DNA from: Bacteroidota bacterium
GTDB lineage: Bacteria > Bacteroidota > Bacteroidia > B-17B0 > Aurantibacillaceae
Length of the DNA stretch: 64,000 nucleotides
Assembly: GCA_013297775.1 (NCBI GenBank)
Contig: JAAFIL010000005.1
Coordinates: 1-64,000, forward strand
Direction of reading: 5' to 3'
In this document: in pieces, positions 8,025 to 18,548 of the stretch
How the letters are laid out: each line of letters begins with the position of its first letter
Numbering within the stretch: the stretch's first letter is position 1
Made by a program: the position numbers and the translations under genes
The notes under the pieces: model-generated
Database searches by the model: none
The model's input: the letters and a program-made list of their open reading frames with translations, nothing else
What the model was told of the DNA's origin: nothing

Positions 8025-11000
8025 TTATCTAAATATAGTAATAGGTCCAGTATAAGGTTTCGTTCGCACCGGACTGTTTAAATTAATAACGTAATAATAG
8101 GTGCCAACAGGTAACTCTTTCCCTCTATAACGCCCATCCCACGGCGTAGAATACCCCGTAGAAGTAAATAATAATTCGCCCCAACGATTAAACACTTCCA
8201 CCACACAACTAGGAAATTGTTGAATGTTATCAATAATCCACGTATCATTTTTACCATCGCTGTTTGGACTAATCCCATTCGGAATTTTAATCTCAGGGAA
8301 AATATCTACACTAACCGTATCGCTGGCGGTGCAACCATTGGCATCCATAACAGTTACCGTATAAACAGTATTAACAAGGTTTCCAGCTATTGGATTTGGA
8401 ACAGAAGTACTGCTTAACGTTGCCCCAGGAGACCATGTATAACCTACTGCTGTTGGTGCCGTTGGATTTCCACCGATACTTACATTAGATAAGGAAGGGA
8501 TAATTTGATAAGGGCCTGCATCAACTGGTGGAGGTGGCAAGGCTTGTACTAAAATAATATCGCTATCAAAACATAACGAATTGCTCGATATAGCCACTAG
8601 TACATACGAACTCGTTCCAACAGGAGGTAACACCGATACATTGACACCAGTGGCTATGGGCGTACCTAAATTCGGCAATAAAAACCATTGCAAAGTAACA
8701 CTTGTACTCGCGTTGGCCGATCCACTTAAATCCACAACTCCCGATTGACAAAACGTAACGTCGCTTCCAGCATTCGCCTCAATAGTGATGGTGGGCACAA
8801 TACTTAAATTTTGAGAACCCACGCAACCACGGCTATCAGTATAACTCAGCGTATAATTTCCCGCAGGCACATTGCTTATATTTTGAAGCGTGCTAGTGAT
8901 GGGTCCTGTGTAAGTAAATGTATAAACGGGTGTACCGCCTGTTAATGCACTACTTATGCCACCATCGTTAACCGACGAACAAGAAGTATTAACAACAGTA
9001 GTGCTTAACACAATAGGCGCAGGATTTAATAAAGTAATAGTTGTTGTTTGTAAACACCCGTTAGCATCTGCAATCGTAATGCTGTAAGTGCCTGTACACA
9101 AGTTATTCGCAGGATTTGTAGTACTGCCGCTTGGCGAGTAACTAAAGGTATAAGCTGGCGTGCCACCAATCGGATTTAAAGCTATGCTGCCATTGCAATC
9201 GTTGTTACAACGCACCTGCGTAATAGTTGCCACACCTAAATTTAAAGGGCTTGCTGTGCCAATAGAAAAACTACTAACCGATGCACAACCATTGCCGCCC
9301 GTTACGGTAACCGTTACTAAACCATTACACAAACCCGTGGCGGTATTTGTAGTGGAACCGTTACTCCAATTGAATGTGTAAGGCAATACGCCTCCTGTTG
9401 GTGTAACAATGGCTGAACCAGTGCAGGCACCAAAACAACGCACAGGCGAGGCATTAAAAGTAATAATTGGGGCATTACTATTTGTAAGGTTAATGTTGGT
9501 TGTTCGGGTACACGTTCCATCGTTAACCAATACCGTGTAAGAACCTGCACCAATATTAGTTAATGTGGCACTTTGTACATTATTAGGTAACCACGTATAA
9601 GTATAAACTCCCGAACCACCGCTTGCTGTTGCCGTTAATGCCCCATTCGACGCTCCACAACTTGGGGTGGTAAACGTTGTACTTACAGTAATATTAATGG
9701 CCGAGTTAATTGCAACCGAAGCCGTTCGCAAACAGCCTTGCGCATCACTCATTTGCAACAAATACGTTCCTCCACATAAATTACTAATGGTACTTCCGGT
9801 TGCTACAGGATTAATCCATGTATAATTTATTGGTAGATTTCCGCCAACAGCAGCTACCGTGGCACTACCATTACACTGGTTAAAACATTGCTCATCAATT
9901 TTGGTAATAATTTCTCCTGTAATACCATTCGAATTATTAACGATAACGGTATTCGTTTGTAAACAATTATTGGCATCCGTTATATTAACATTGTAAACCC
10001 CTGCGCAAAGGCTACTAGTAATAGGCCCCAAGGTGCTATTACTCCAAGTATAAGTATAAGGTCCTATGCCTCCATTTGCTATTATGGTCGAAGCACCATT
10101 ACATAAATTACACGAAGGTTGAATAACCGCCGTGGTAGCAGAAATAGCGGCAGGTGAATTGATAGAGTTGGTATAAGTATTAATACAGCCATTGCCGTCG
10201 GTTACAGTTAAAGTTACCACACCGTTACATAAATTGTTAGCCGTATTTCCAGCTTGTCCATTACTCCACGCCGTTAAGTACGGTGGATTTCCGCCACTAA
10301 CAGAAGTTAAAGAAGCCGTTCCTAAGCACGCACCAAAACATAAGTTATTGGTAGCCGAAGTGCTTGCGGCTATGTTTAAAGTTCCTGTTAAATTATAACT
10401 GGCCGTAAATGTACAACTGGCTTGGTCAGTAATAGTAACCGTTGTTACCCCAACACATACATTATTTATAGAAGAGGTTGTTGCACCCGTACTCCAACTA
10501 TAAGTATAGGCGGGTCCCGTTCCGCCATTAGGTGCTAATACAATGCTACCATCGCATACCCCAAAACATTTCGGATTAAACAACGTTTCGTTATCGTTGA
10601 TCAGAGTCGGTTGCGAAATAACAATCCCTGTAAATAAAATACAATTATTGGCATCGGTTATTTGAGCCGTATAGCCACCCGCACACAAATTGGTAGCTGG
10701 GTTAGTGCTTGGGCTTACTGGTGCCAACCACGAAACCGTATAACCTGGCGCACCACCCGTTATGGTGGTAACCGAAGCTGCACCTGTGCATTGCCCAAAA
10801 CAGGCCACATTAGTAGAACTAATAGCGGCACTGCTTGGGCCATTAGCATTACTTAAAGGAATAACCACCGTGTTGGTACAACTTTGCGAATCGTTAACCG
10901 TTAACGTATAAATGCCTGCCGGGAGTCCAGTAACCACCGAACCTGTGCCAATACCTATAGGAAGCCATGTATAGGTATAGTTTGGCGTACCACCAATAAC

Positions 11001-14000
11001 CCCTACACTAATAGAACCATTAGAACTGCCACAAGTAGAAGCTACCGCAGAGGGATTAACCACTAAAGATGGAGGCTGTACAACGTTAATAGACTGCGTA
11101 ATAGTACAATTATTAGCATCCGAAATGATAACCGTAACTGTTCCACTGCATAAACCAGTAACGCTAGGGCTATTCACAGGAACACCCGCCGACCAAGTAT
11201 AACTAATAGGTGAAGTGGCATTAGAAGGAGTAGCAATAGCTAACCCATTACATAAACCGCTACACGATGGGTTTGTAAACGATACATTGGCAGCAATAAC
11301 AGGTGGATTGGTGAGTGTAACCGCTGCTTGAGTGGTACATAAATTATCATCGGTTACAGTTACCGTATAATTGCCCGCACATAAATTGATTGGGTTTTGT
11401 CCCGAACCTGCCGGCACCCAGTTAAACGAGTAGTTGGGCACACCACCCGATACGCTGGTTGAAATGCTACCGTCGCAAGCGGCATTACACTTGGGCTGAG
11501 AAGGGGTTAAGGTTAAATTAATAGGTGCAGGTTGAATAATAGCAAAGGTTTGCGAACGAATACAGCCATTCGCATCTGTTACGGTACTTGTATAATTTCC
11601 GGCACAAAGTAAATTTACAGTAGATGCGTTAGGCGCACCATTAGACCAAGCAAATGTATAAGAACTAACACCGCCCGTAACAGTAACAGCTGCCGCGCCA
11701 TCACAAACGCCATTGCAACTCACGCTACTCGTGCTTACACTTGCCGATAACAAAGGCGGCTCGGTAATTTGAACAGTAGCCGTTTGCGAACAGTTATTGG
11801 CATCGGTTACGGTTACCGTATAAATTCCAGCACATAAATTACTAACACCAGGGTTCGTTAAGCCGCTTGTAAAACTTGGTGCAATGGGTGTCCAACTAAA
11901 CGTATAAGGCCCTAACCCACCCGAAGGATTGGCAGTAGCACTACCATTGCAAACACCATTGCAACTTAAATCTGTTTTTGTGAAGTTAACTGTAATAGAA
12001 CTAGGCTGAGTAATTGCAAACGTTCGTGTAGAAACACACGCATTAGCATCGGTAATGTTAACGCTGTAAACACCCGCACATAAATTAGTAACGGTTGGGC
12101 TGCCTTGCCCAATAATAGGCGGTGCGGCAGGTAACCAAGTATAAGTAAGCGGTGGAACAGCTCCAGAAGTGGTAAGGGTAATAGAACCCGTGCAAGCAGT
12201 ATTACACAGTACATTGGATACGCTTGAATTAACGGTTAAAGAACTGGGTTGCGCAATCACAAAGGTTTGATTGGTAATACAACCGTTGCCATCACTAACT
12301 TGGGCATTATACGTTCCGCTTGTTAAGGCGTTTAAAAAAACAGTGTTTGTCGTTACAATTGAAAACGATGGCGGACTTATTGTAAACGAGATAGCTGGAA
12401 CACCACTACCAACAAGTGTTGCCGTACCTCCTGCTCCACCAAAACAAGCTAACGAACTATTGGTAACCGAAACCAAAGGTCCCGAAGGGTTACTTAAACT
12501 AGTAGATAGCGTTCGGGTACAACCCGCCACATCGGCAACAACTACCGAATAAACGCCAGCACCAACATTAGTGTTACAGGTATTATTAGCTCCGCCGCTG
12601 CCCGCAGGAGACCATGTAAAAGTATAAGCCCCGCCGTTTCCGCCGCTTGGTGTTACACAAATGGTTCCATTGTTAGAAACGCAAGCACTTGGGGCGGTTG
12701 AAGTAAATACAGCCGTTATAGAACTAGGTTGTGTTACTTGTACCGTTCGCGTTACACTACAATTGTTAACGTCTCTAACTTGAACGGTGTAAATACCCGG
12801 GCATAGCCCACCAATACTAGGTGTAGTAGCTCCTCCCGGACTCCACGAAAAGGTGAGCGCACCCGTTCCGCCTGTTGCCGAGGCACTTGCTGTTCCGTTG
12901 CATAACCCAAAACAACTAACGTTTGTGCTATTGGCCGTCAACGTAATAGCGGGTGGGTTGGCAAAAGCAATGGTTGCCGTGTTGGAACAACCTAAAGCAT
13001 CGGCTGCCGTTACCGTATAAACGCCCGCACAAAGGTTAGTAGCCGTTTGTGTAGTTTGTGTTGGTGCCGTCGCCGTCCAAGTATAACTATAAGGCAAAGT
13101 TCCGCCTGTAGGTGTAGCAATAGCTTGACCTGTACAATCTCCAAAGCAGTTGATAATGGTACCGTTAGCACTCACTATTACACTTACCGTTTGCACAATG
13201 GTTAACGTAAGCGAAGTAGCACAGGCTTTAGAGTCAGTAAGATTAACGGTATAAGTGCCCGGACATAAATTGCTTAACGACGTTCCAGTTCCTATTGTAC
13301 CCGAAGAAGAAGACCAAACTAAATTATACGTTGGTGTGCCACCCGCAGGGGTAACTGTGGCTGCACCTGTACACGCATTACAAGAAGAAATATTTCCTGT
13401 TACATTTCCTACTAATATAGCTGGTGTATTAATTGTAAAATTAGCCGTTTGCGAACAGCCATTATTATCTGTTACGTTAACAATATAATTTCCGGCACAC
13501 AAGCCCGTTAAAACCCCCGTAGTGTTGGTTGTTGGAAAAGGCAATGTATTAAATTGATAGGTGTAACCTGGCACGCCGCCTACAACAAAGGTTGTAACGC
13601 TACCATTACAAATACCATTACACGTTACCGAAGTGGGAATAGTAGTAATGGTTAAAGGAGGCGGTGCCACAAGGCTTGTTGTAAAATTGCGTGTACAACC
13701 ATTGTTATCCGTTAAAAATAAAGTATAAGTTCCCGCGCTTAAGCCTGTATTCGGATTTCCTGAGCCACTTGACCAGCTGAAGGTATAAGTAGGTGTGCCG
13801 CCGCCTGGAATAAAACCAATAGAACCATTGGCTAATCCGGGGCAAGTCGGATTTATAGGATTGAGGGTTGCGCTTAATTGCGAAGGTTGAATAATGGTTA
13901 TAACCGAAGAGGCTGTACAAGCATTGGCATCTATTACATTAAAGGTATAAGACCCCACACAAAGCCCAGTTAACACGCCGCCAGCAACGGTTCCAGTTGG

Positions 14001-17000
14001 TGTTGTCCAACTTAGCGTATAGCCTGGTACGCCACCTAAAGCCGAACCTGATGCAGAACCATTGCAAGATCCGAAACAGGTAACTGAAGTTGTGCTTACC
14101 GAAGGCAATAAAGGATTTGGTTGAATAATTGTAACTGTTCGAGTTTGAGTACAGCCTTGTGCGTCGGTTACACGGATGGTGTAATTGCCAGCACATAAAT
14201 TAGTAAAAGGTAATGGCGTTGTTAAGGTAGTGGCAAAAGGAGTTAATAATTGAACGGTATAATTTGGTGTGCCTCCACTTATAGTGGCATTAATAGACCC
14301 GTTACACGATGAACTACACGAAACATTGCCCACACTTGGGTTAATGGTAATGGTTGACGGTGTAGCAATAACAAATCCAGTAGTTTGAACACAATTATTA
14401 TTATCGGTTACACTTACCGAATAATTTCCGGCACATAAATTTGTTACAATGCCTGTTGTGTTGGTGGTTACGGGCACAGTATTAAATTGAAACGTATAAC
14501 CTGGCACGCCGCCTGTAGCCGAAGCTGTGGCCGCCCCATTGCATAAACCATTACAACTTACCGATGTCGTCAATACCGAAATAGTTACTGGTGGTGGAGT
14601 CGTTAAAGTAGTTGTAAAATTGCGGGTACAATTATTTTGATCGCTCACAAATAAAGTATAAGTGCCAGCTCCTAAATTAATATTTGGATTTCCTGTACCT
14701 GAAGACCACGTAAACGTGTAGGCGGGTGAGCCTCCTCCTAAAGTAAAGCTAATGGAACCGTTTGCTAATCCGGGGCAAGTAGGATTAATGGGATTTAACG
14801 TACCTGTTATTGGCGTGGGTTGATTAATCGTAATTACAGATGAAGTTAAACACCCGTTAGCATCTGAAGCCCCAAACGTATAAGTACCTGTACATAAATT
14901 GGTAAGCGAAGGACCGATAATAGTACCCGTTGGCGTTGTCCAAGTATAAGAATATGCTGGTGTACCGCCGCTTACCGTGCCGCTGGCCGTTCCATTACAT
15001 TGGTTAAAACACGAAAGCGAAGTAGAAGTTACCGAAGGTATTAAAGGATTGGGTTGGGTTAAAGTTACGGTTTGGGTTTGAACACAGCCCGCTAAATCTG
15101 TTACCCGAATGGTATAAGTGCCCGCACACAAATTAATGTAAGGTGGTGCCGTTGAAATGGTAGAGGGCAAAGGCGTTAATAATTGAAAGGTGTAACCTGG
15201 CGTGCCTCCAATGGCCGAGGCGTTTATAGAGCCATTACACACCCCGCTGCAACTTAAATTACCAAGGGTTGGGGTAATGGTGATAGACGTAGGTTGCGTA
15301 ATGCTAATTACCGTCGAAATGGGGCAAGCATTCAAATCATTTACGGTTAAAGTATAGCTGCCCAAACATAAATTGGTAATTGAAGTACCCGTTTGCAAAG
15401 GGGCTGTCCATGTGTAATTGCTTGCAGGTATTGGGCCTGTTCCGCCAATAACAGTAGCCGAAGCGGCTCCATTACAAATACCAAAACAAGTAACGTTAGT
15501 GCGAGTGGCGGTTACGGTTAATGCTGGGGGTTGGTTAAGGGTAACAACAGAGGCAACGCTACAAGCATTAACATCGCGCACTACAACCGAATAAGTACCT
15601 GGGCATAAACCAGAAACGGTGGCAAGTGCAGAAATAGTAGCGGTTGAAGGGGCGGGACCTATTAAAGCGAAGGTTAAAGCACCTGTTCCGCCCGAAGCGG
15701 TTGAACTAATGATGCCATTGCACAAGCCATTGCAAGTGATGTTGGTAAATGTTGGCGTTAGCGTTATTGGTGGCGGTTGCTGAATAGCAAAGGTTTGTGT
15801 TCGAATACAGTTAACATTATCGGCAACGGTAATGGTGTAATTGTTAGCGCACAAACTGCTTAATGAGGGGGTGTTACCTGCCACTGGACTCCAAGTGTAA
15901 GTATAGCCTGCTGGAAAATTTGTAAGCGTGGTGCCGCCCGCCGCCACAATACTTGCCGAACCTGTGCAAACGCCCGCACAAGCTAAACTAGCCGAACTGG
16001 GGGTTAATGTAATAGCTGGAGGTTGAACTAAATTAGCGTTGGCAGTAACCGTACAGCCTCTTACATCGGTAACCGTAGCCGAAATAGGACCTGCACATAA
16101 GCCTGTTAAAGAAGCCGTGCCGCCCACAGGTAAAGAAAAAGTGGGACCAGAACTAAAGTTAACGGTATAACTAATTGGTGCTAAGGTATTGCCCCCTGCG
16201 GGACTTATGCTAAATGAACCGTTACAAACGGTATTACAATTAGGATTAATGACCGTTGAATTGGTAACAAGTGCTGGAGGCTGTGTAAAGGTGCGTGTTA
16301 CCGCTCCTGAACATCCGTTGGCATCAGTTATAGAAAACGAATAAGTATTAGCGCAAATGTTGTTAATGGTAAACGAAGCAGTTGCGCCAACTGTAAATGT
16401 GGGAATGGTAGGCGGATTGGCTGTAACGGTATAAGGAGGTGTTCCACCCGAAATAGTAGCTCTAAAACGCCCATTGCATTGCCCAGGGCAAGTAGAAACT
16501 GTGAAAGAGGTTAGAATGAAGAGAAAACTAGGCGGCGTAAAATTAACTTGATTGCCACCAACAGACCCTGCAAATGGGATAGGATTACCAATGCCATCTA
16601 GCACGTTAATATTGTAGGTAGATGAAGGGCAATTGCAATTACCCGTAGAAGTATATACGGCTGGAATATTAGTGGCACTAATGTTATCGGGAAATGGACA
16701 AGAACCATTGGTGGAGATAACCTCGTAAGGACCGTTAGTACAAGTAGGATCGAGCGAAAGGGTTAAAACTCCCGTGCAAGCCCCTGAACACGAAGGGATG
16801 GTACTTAATGAAAAAGCACACACCGAAAGCACCGATGCGTTTATCAATTTCATACCCGCTGTGGGGTTGAAAGAAGCGGGGACATTAAAAGCCCCTGCCA
16901 CATCTTGCTTACCAATTAAAAACGAACGCTGCGATTTTAGCTGCACAGTTGGATCGATGCTGGTTGTAACTTTGCAATGAAGCGTTGTTAATTTACAAAG

Positions 17001-17582
17001 GATATTGGCTTGATTTTTTATTTTTAAATGCCCAACGGTTATGTTGGCATATTCTAAATCAAATGTTCCGTTTTCGAGGCTTAGGGTTTTAGTATCGCCC
17101 AACACCAAACTATTGAGTTTGTATGTACCCGAGCGTATGGTAACATTGGCATCTAATGCTTTAAGCCCACACGTAATTTCGGCACTTGGTTGCCCCTCGC
17201 CATCAAAAATAAAATTAGTATTGGCCACATAATAAGCTAAATCAGATAAATGAAAGCCCCCTTTTAAAAATAAATAGCTTTGCGCAGCCCCCGTAAAGTA
17301 AAGTTTAAGATCGGTGTTTTGAGTTGAGAACGATTTAACTTGGTTGGTTCCAACAAACTGAACAATGCACTCTGAAAGCCCACTGTTATTATCGAATACC
17401 ACATCGTTTTGGAAATTAGGCTGTACATGGGCAGATGGCCCTCCCGAAGTATAACTCCAATGCAAGGGATCGTTAAAATTACCCGAACCATTTACCCAAT
17501 ACAACGTTTGTGCTTTACCAATAAAAACACCAAAAAACAACCCAAATAGTAAAAGCGTAAACCTTTTAACCCCTTGTAACAT
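8025..17582 (-). CDS. Giant SprB-repeat adhesin with type B T9SS C-terminal domain
   Basis: The 3185-residue product has a signal peptide (MLQGVKRFTLLLFGLFFGVF, ending GKAQ), then a ~250-residue N-terminal region. From about residue 270 to 2950 there are more than 30 tandem SprB-type repeats of roughly 75-80 residues. Each has blocks such as VTCNGICNGS, GGTPxYTFxWS, NLCAGTYTVTVTDANGC and a final IxQP. An Ig/PKD-like region follows (ANAGSDVTFCQSG), then the gliding-motility-type C-terminal domain with IPNGISPNSDGKNDTW, VEVFNRWGELLF, WDGRYRGKELPVGTYYYVI. Such proteins are exported by the type IX system and act as cell-surface adhesins, in some species for gliding. Three Cys per repeat imply many disulfides. 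It forms an operon with porP/sprF just downstream. Whether this cell glides cannot be told from the window. Confidence 0.93.
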   Translation of the reverse strand: MLQGVKRFTLLLFGLFFGVFIGKAQTLYWVNGSGNFNDPLHWSYTSGGPSAHVQPNFQNDVVFDNNSGLSECIVQFVGTNQVKSFSTQNTDLKLYFTGAAQSYLFLKGGFHLSDLAYYVANTNFIFDGEGQPSAEITCGLKALDANVTIRSGTYKLNSLVLGDTKTLSLENGTFDLEYANITVGHLKIKNQANILCKLTTLHCKVTTSIDPTVQLKSQRSFLIGKQDVAGAFNVPASFNPTAGMKLINASVLSVCAFSLSTIPSCSGACTGVLTLSLDPTCTNGPYEVISTNGSCPFPDNISATNIPAVYTSTGNCNCPSSTYNINVLDGIGNPIPFAGSVGGNQVNFTPPSFLFILTSFTVSTCPGQCNGRFRATISGGTPPYTVTANPPTIPTFTVGATASFTINNICANTYSFSITDANGCSGAVTRTFTQPPALVTNSTVINPNCNTVCNGSFSISPAGGNTLAPISYTVNFSSGPTFSLPVGGTASLTGLCAGPISATVTDVRGCTVTANANLVQPPAITLTPSSASLACAGVCTGSASIVAAGGTTLTNFPAGYTYTWSPVAGNTPSLSSLCANNYTITVADNVNCIRTQTFAIQQPPPITLTPTFTNITCNGLCNGIISSTASGGTGALTFALIGPAPSTATISALATVSGLCPGTYSVVVRDVNACSVASVVTLNQPPALTVTATRTNVTCFGICNGAASATVIGGTGPIPASNYTWTAPLQTGTSITNLCLGSYTLTVNDLNACPISTVISITQPTSITITPTLGNLSCSGVCNGSINASAIGGTPGYTFQLLTPLPSTISTAPPYINLCAGTYTIRVTDLAGCVQTQTVTLTQPNPLIPSVTSTSLSCFNQCNGTASGTVSGGTPAYSYTWTTPTGTIIGPSLTNLCTGTYTFGASDANGCLTSSVITINQPTPITGTLNPINPTCPGLANGSISFTLGGGSPAYTFTWSSGTGNPNINLGAGTYTLFVSDQNNCTRNFTTTLTTPPPVTISVLTTSVSCNGLCNGAATASATGGVPGYTFQFNTVPVTTNTTGIVTNLCAGNYSVSVTDNNNCVQTTGFVIATPSTITINPSVGNVSCSSSCNGSINATISGGTPNYTVQLLTPFATTLTTPLPFTNLCAGNYTIRVTDAQGCTQTRTVTIIQPNPLLPSVSTTSVTCFGSCNGSASGSALGGVPGYTLSWTTPTGTVAGGVLTGLCVGSYTFNVIDANACTASSVITIIQPSQLSATLNPINPTCPGLANGSIGFIPGGGTPTYTFSWSSGSGNPNTGLSAGTYTLFLTDNNGCTRNFTTSLVAPPPLTITTIPTSVTCNGICNGSVTTFVVGGVPGYTYQFNTLPFPTTNTTGVLTGLCAGNYIVNVTDNNGCSQTANFTINTPAILVGNVTGNISSCNACTGAATVTPAGGTPTYNLVWSSSSGTIGTGTSLSNLCPGTYTVNLTDSKACATSLTLTIVQTVSVIVSANGTIINCFGDCTGQAIATPTGGTLPYSYTWTATAPTQTTQTATNLCAGVYTVTAADALGCSNTATIAFANPPAITLTANSTNVSCFGLCNGTASASATGGTGALTFSWSPGGATTPSIGGLCPGIYTVQVRDVNNCSVTRTVQVTQPSSITAVFTSTAPSACVSNNGTICVTPSGGNGGAYTFTWSPAGSGGANNTCNTNVGAGVYSVVVADVAGCTRTLSTSLSNPSGPLVSVTNSSLACFGGAGGTATLVGSGVPAISFTISPPSFSIVTTNTVFLNALTSGTYNAQVSDGNGCITNQTFVIAQPSSLTVNSSVSNVLCNTACTGSITLTTSGAVPPLTYTWLPAAPPIIGQGSPTVTNLCAGVYSVNITDANACVSTRTFAITQPSSITVNFTKTDLSCNGVCNGSATANPSGGLGPYTFSWTPIAPSFTSGLTNPGVSNLCAGIYTVTVTDANNCSQTATVQITEPPLLSASVSTSSVSCNGVCDGAAAVTVTGGVSSYTFAWSNGAPNASTVNLLCAGNYTSTVTDANGCIRSQTFAIIQPAPINLTLTPSQPKCNAACDGSISTSVSGGVPNYSFNWVPAGSGQNPINLCAGNYTVTVTDDNLCTTQAAVTLTNPPVIAANVSFTNPSCSGLCNGLAIATPSNATSPISYTWSAGVPVNSPSVTGLCSGTVTVIISDANNCTITQSINVVQPPSLVVNPSAVASTCGSSNGSISVGVIGGTPNYTYTWLPIGIGTGSVVTGLPAGIYTLTVNDSQSCTNTVVIPLSNANGPSSAAISSTNVACFGQCTGAASVTTITGGAPGYTVSWLAPVSPSTNPATNLCAGGYTAQITDANNCILFTGIVISQPTLINDNETLFNPKCFGVCDGSIVLAPNGGTGPAYTYSWSTGATTSSINNVCVGVTTVTITDQASCTFTASYNLTGTLNIAASTSATNNLCFGACLGTASLTSVSGGNPPYLTAWSNGQAGNTANNLCNGVVTLTVTDGNGCINTYTNSINSPAAISATTAVIQPSCNLCNGASTIIANGGIGPYTYTWSNSTLGPITSSLCAGVYNVNITDANNCLQTNTVIVNNSNGITGEIITKIDEQCFNQCNGSATVAAVGGNLPINYTWINPVATGSTISNLCGGTYLLQMSDAQGCLRTASVAINSAINITVSTTFTTPSCGASNGALTATASGGSGVYTYTWLPNNVQSATLTNIGAGSYTVLVNDGTCTRTTNINLTNSNAPIITFNASPVRCFGACTGSAIVTPTGGVLPYTFNWSNGSTTNTATGLCNGLVTVTVTGGNGCASVSSFSIGTASPLNLGVATITQVRCNNDCNGSIALNPIGGTPAYTFSYSPSGSTTNPANNLCTGTYSITIADANGCLQTTTITLLNPAPIVLSTTVVNTSCSSVNDGGISSALTGGTPVYTFTYTGPITSTLQNISNVPAGNYTLSYTDSRGCVGSQNLSIVPTITIEANAGSDVTFCQSGVVDLSGSANASTSVTLQWFLLPNLGTPIATGVNVSVLPPVGTSSYVLVAISSNSLCFDSDIILVQALPPPPVDAGPYQIIPSLSNVSIGGNPTAPTAVGYTWSPGATLSSTSVPNPIAGNLVNTVYTVTVMDANGCTASDTVSVDIFPEIKIPNGISPNSDGKNDTWIIDNIQQFPSCVVEVFNRWGELLFTSTGYSTPWDGRYRGKELPVGTYYYVINLNSPVRTKPYTGPITIFR

Positions 17583-17708
17583 AATCTAATAACTATTACG
17601 AAATTAATTGCAATAAAGTTTCTAAAATACACAATAAAAAGCACATAATTAACAATTTAGCTGTGATAAAACCTAGTATTTTTAGCACCTAATCAATTGT
17701 TGAGCGTA

Positions 17709-18266
17709 ATGACAGCGTATAAAAACCCTTGGGTAACTTTAAACAGCGAAGTGAAATTTGAAAGTCCGTGGATAAAGGTCGTTAAACACGATGTGCTTAA
17801 TCCGGCTGGAAAGCCTGGCTTATATGGTGTGGTTAATTTTAAAAATTTAGCCATCGGTGTTTTACCTTTAGATGAGCAGTACAACACTTGGCTGGTGGGT
17901 CAATGGCGTTATCCGCTTAATGCCTACCATTGGGAAATACCAGAAGGTGGCGGCCCTTTAGGCATTGACCCTTTAGAAAGTGCTAAACGCGAACTAAAAG
18001 AAGAAACAGGCATTGAAGCCAGCCATTGGCAGGAACTGTGCCGCTTGAGTTTAAGCAATTCGGCTACCGACGAAGTAGCTTTTGTTTACGTGGCTCGTCA
18101 ATTAAAATTTGGCGAGTCGGAACCCGAAGAAAGCGAAGATTTAACCGTGAAAAAACTCCCTTTTACTGAAGCCTATCAAATGGTAACAGATGGCGTTATA
18201 ACAGATGCCATAAGCGTTGCAGCTATTTTAAAAACAAAAATTTTAATAGATAAAGGCGAGTTATAA
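17709..18266 (+). CDS. NUDIX hydrolase, probably ADP-sugar type
   Basis: I place the start at the ATG at 17709 (MTAYKNPWVTLNSE); the frame also opens four codons earlier at a TTG. The 185-residue protein carries a NUDIX box near residues 80-102 ending RELKEETGI, preceded by WEIPEGGGPLGIDPLESAK. The catalytic REUxEExGU part is intact. The first Glu of the classical signature is replaced by Ile, and I recall similar forms in related proteins. The size and the WEIPEGG start suit the ADP-ribose/ADP-sugar pyrophosphatase branch, which hydrolyses nucleotide sugars in the cytoplasm; the substrate is not certain. It is divergent from the adhesin gene with a 126-bp spacer and looks monocistronic. Confidence 0.85.
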   Translation: MTAYKNPWVTLNSEVKFESPWIKVVKHDVLNPAGKPGLYGVVNFKNLAIGVLPLDEQYNTWLVGQWRYPLNAYHWEIPEGGGPLGIDPLESAKRELKEETGIEASHWQELCRLSLSNSATDEVAFVYVARQLKFGESEPEESEDLTVKKLPFTEAYQMVTDGVITDAISVAAILKTKILIDKGEL

Positions 18267-18356
18267 AATGAGGAATAAATTTTTGTACTATTTGGTATTT
18301 ATAAATGGTATTACTTTAAATTGCAAGAAAAATCTTTAAAGTTAAGGTTATATCTT

Positions 18357-18378
18357 ATACCAACATCATTTCTAAAAG
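18357..18378 (+). repeat. Solo end of the foldback element
   Basis: ATACCAACATCATTTCTAAA followed by AG is identical to the left end of the 321/322-bp foldback elements at 45390 and 51991, but no element body follows. It lies in the 282-bp spacer between the NUDIX and yifB genes, which are convergent. Confidence 0.7.
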
Positions 18379-18548
18379 TTTGATCTTTAAAAATTCACAA
18401 CTCATTAATTATAATAAACACTAAGAAATCTATTTCATATCACTTAACTCCTATTAGTTGATGACGCAAATGATTTATTCTAAATTCTTTGCGTCCTTTG
18501 CGAACTTTGCGTGCCATGTTTAGTGTCTAATCCAATTTACGTGTACGC

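Noticed and set aside
8025-17582. Many long open frames on the opposite strand or other phases of the giant adhesin gene (for example 12271-12552 and 9160-9381 plus)
   Set aside because: They follow the repeat periodicity of the adhesin, have biased low-complexity products, and no family or start signal; they are shadows.
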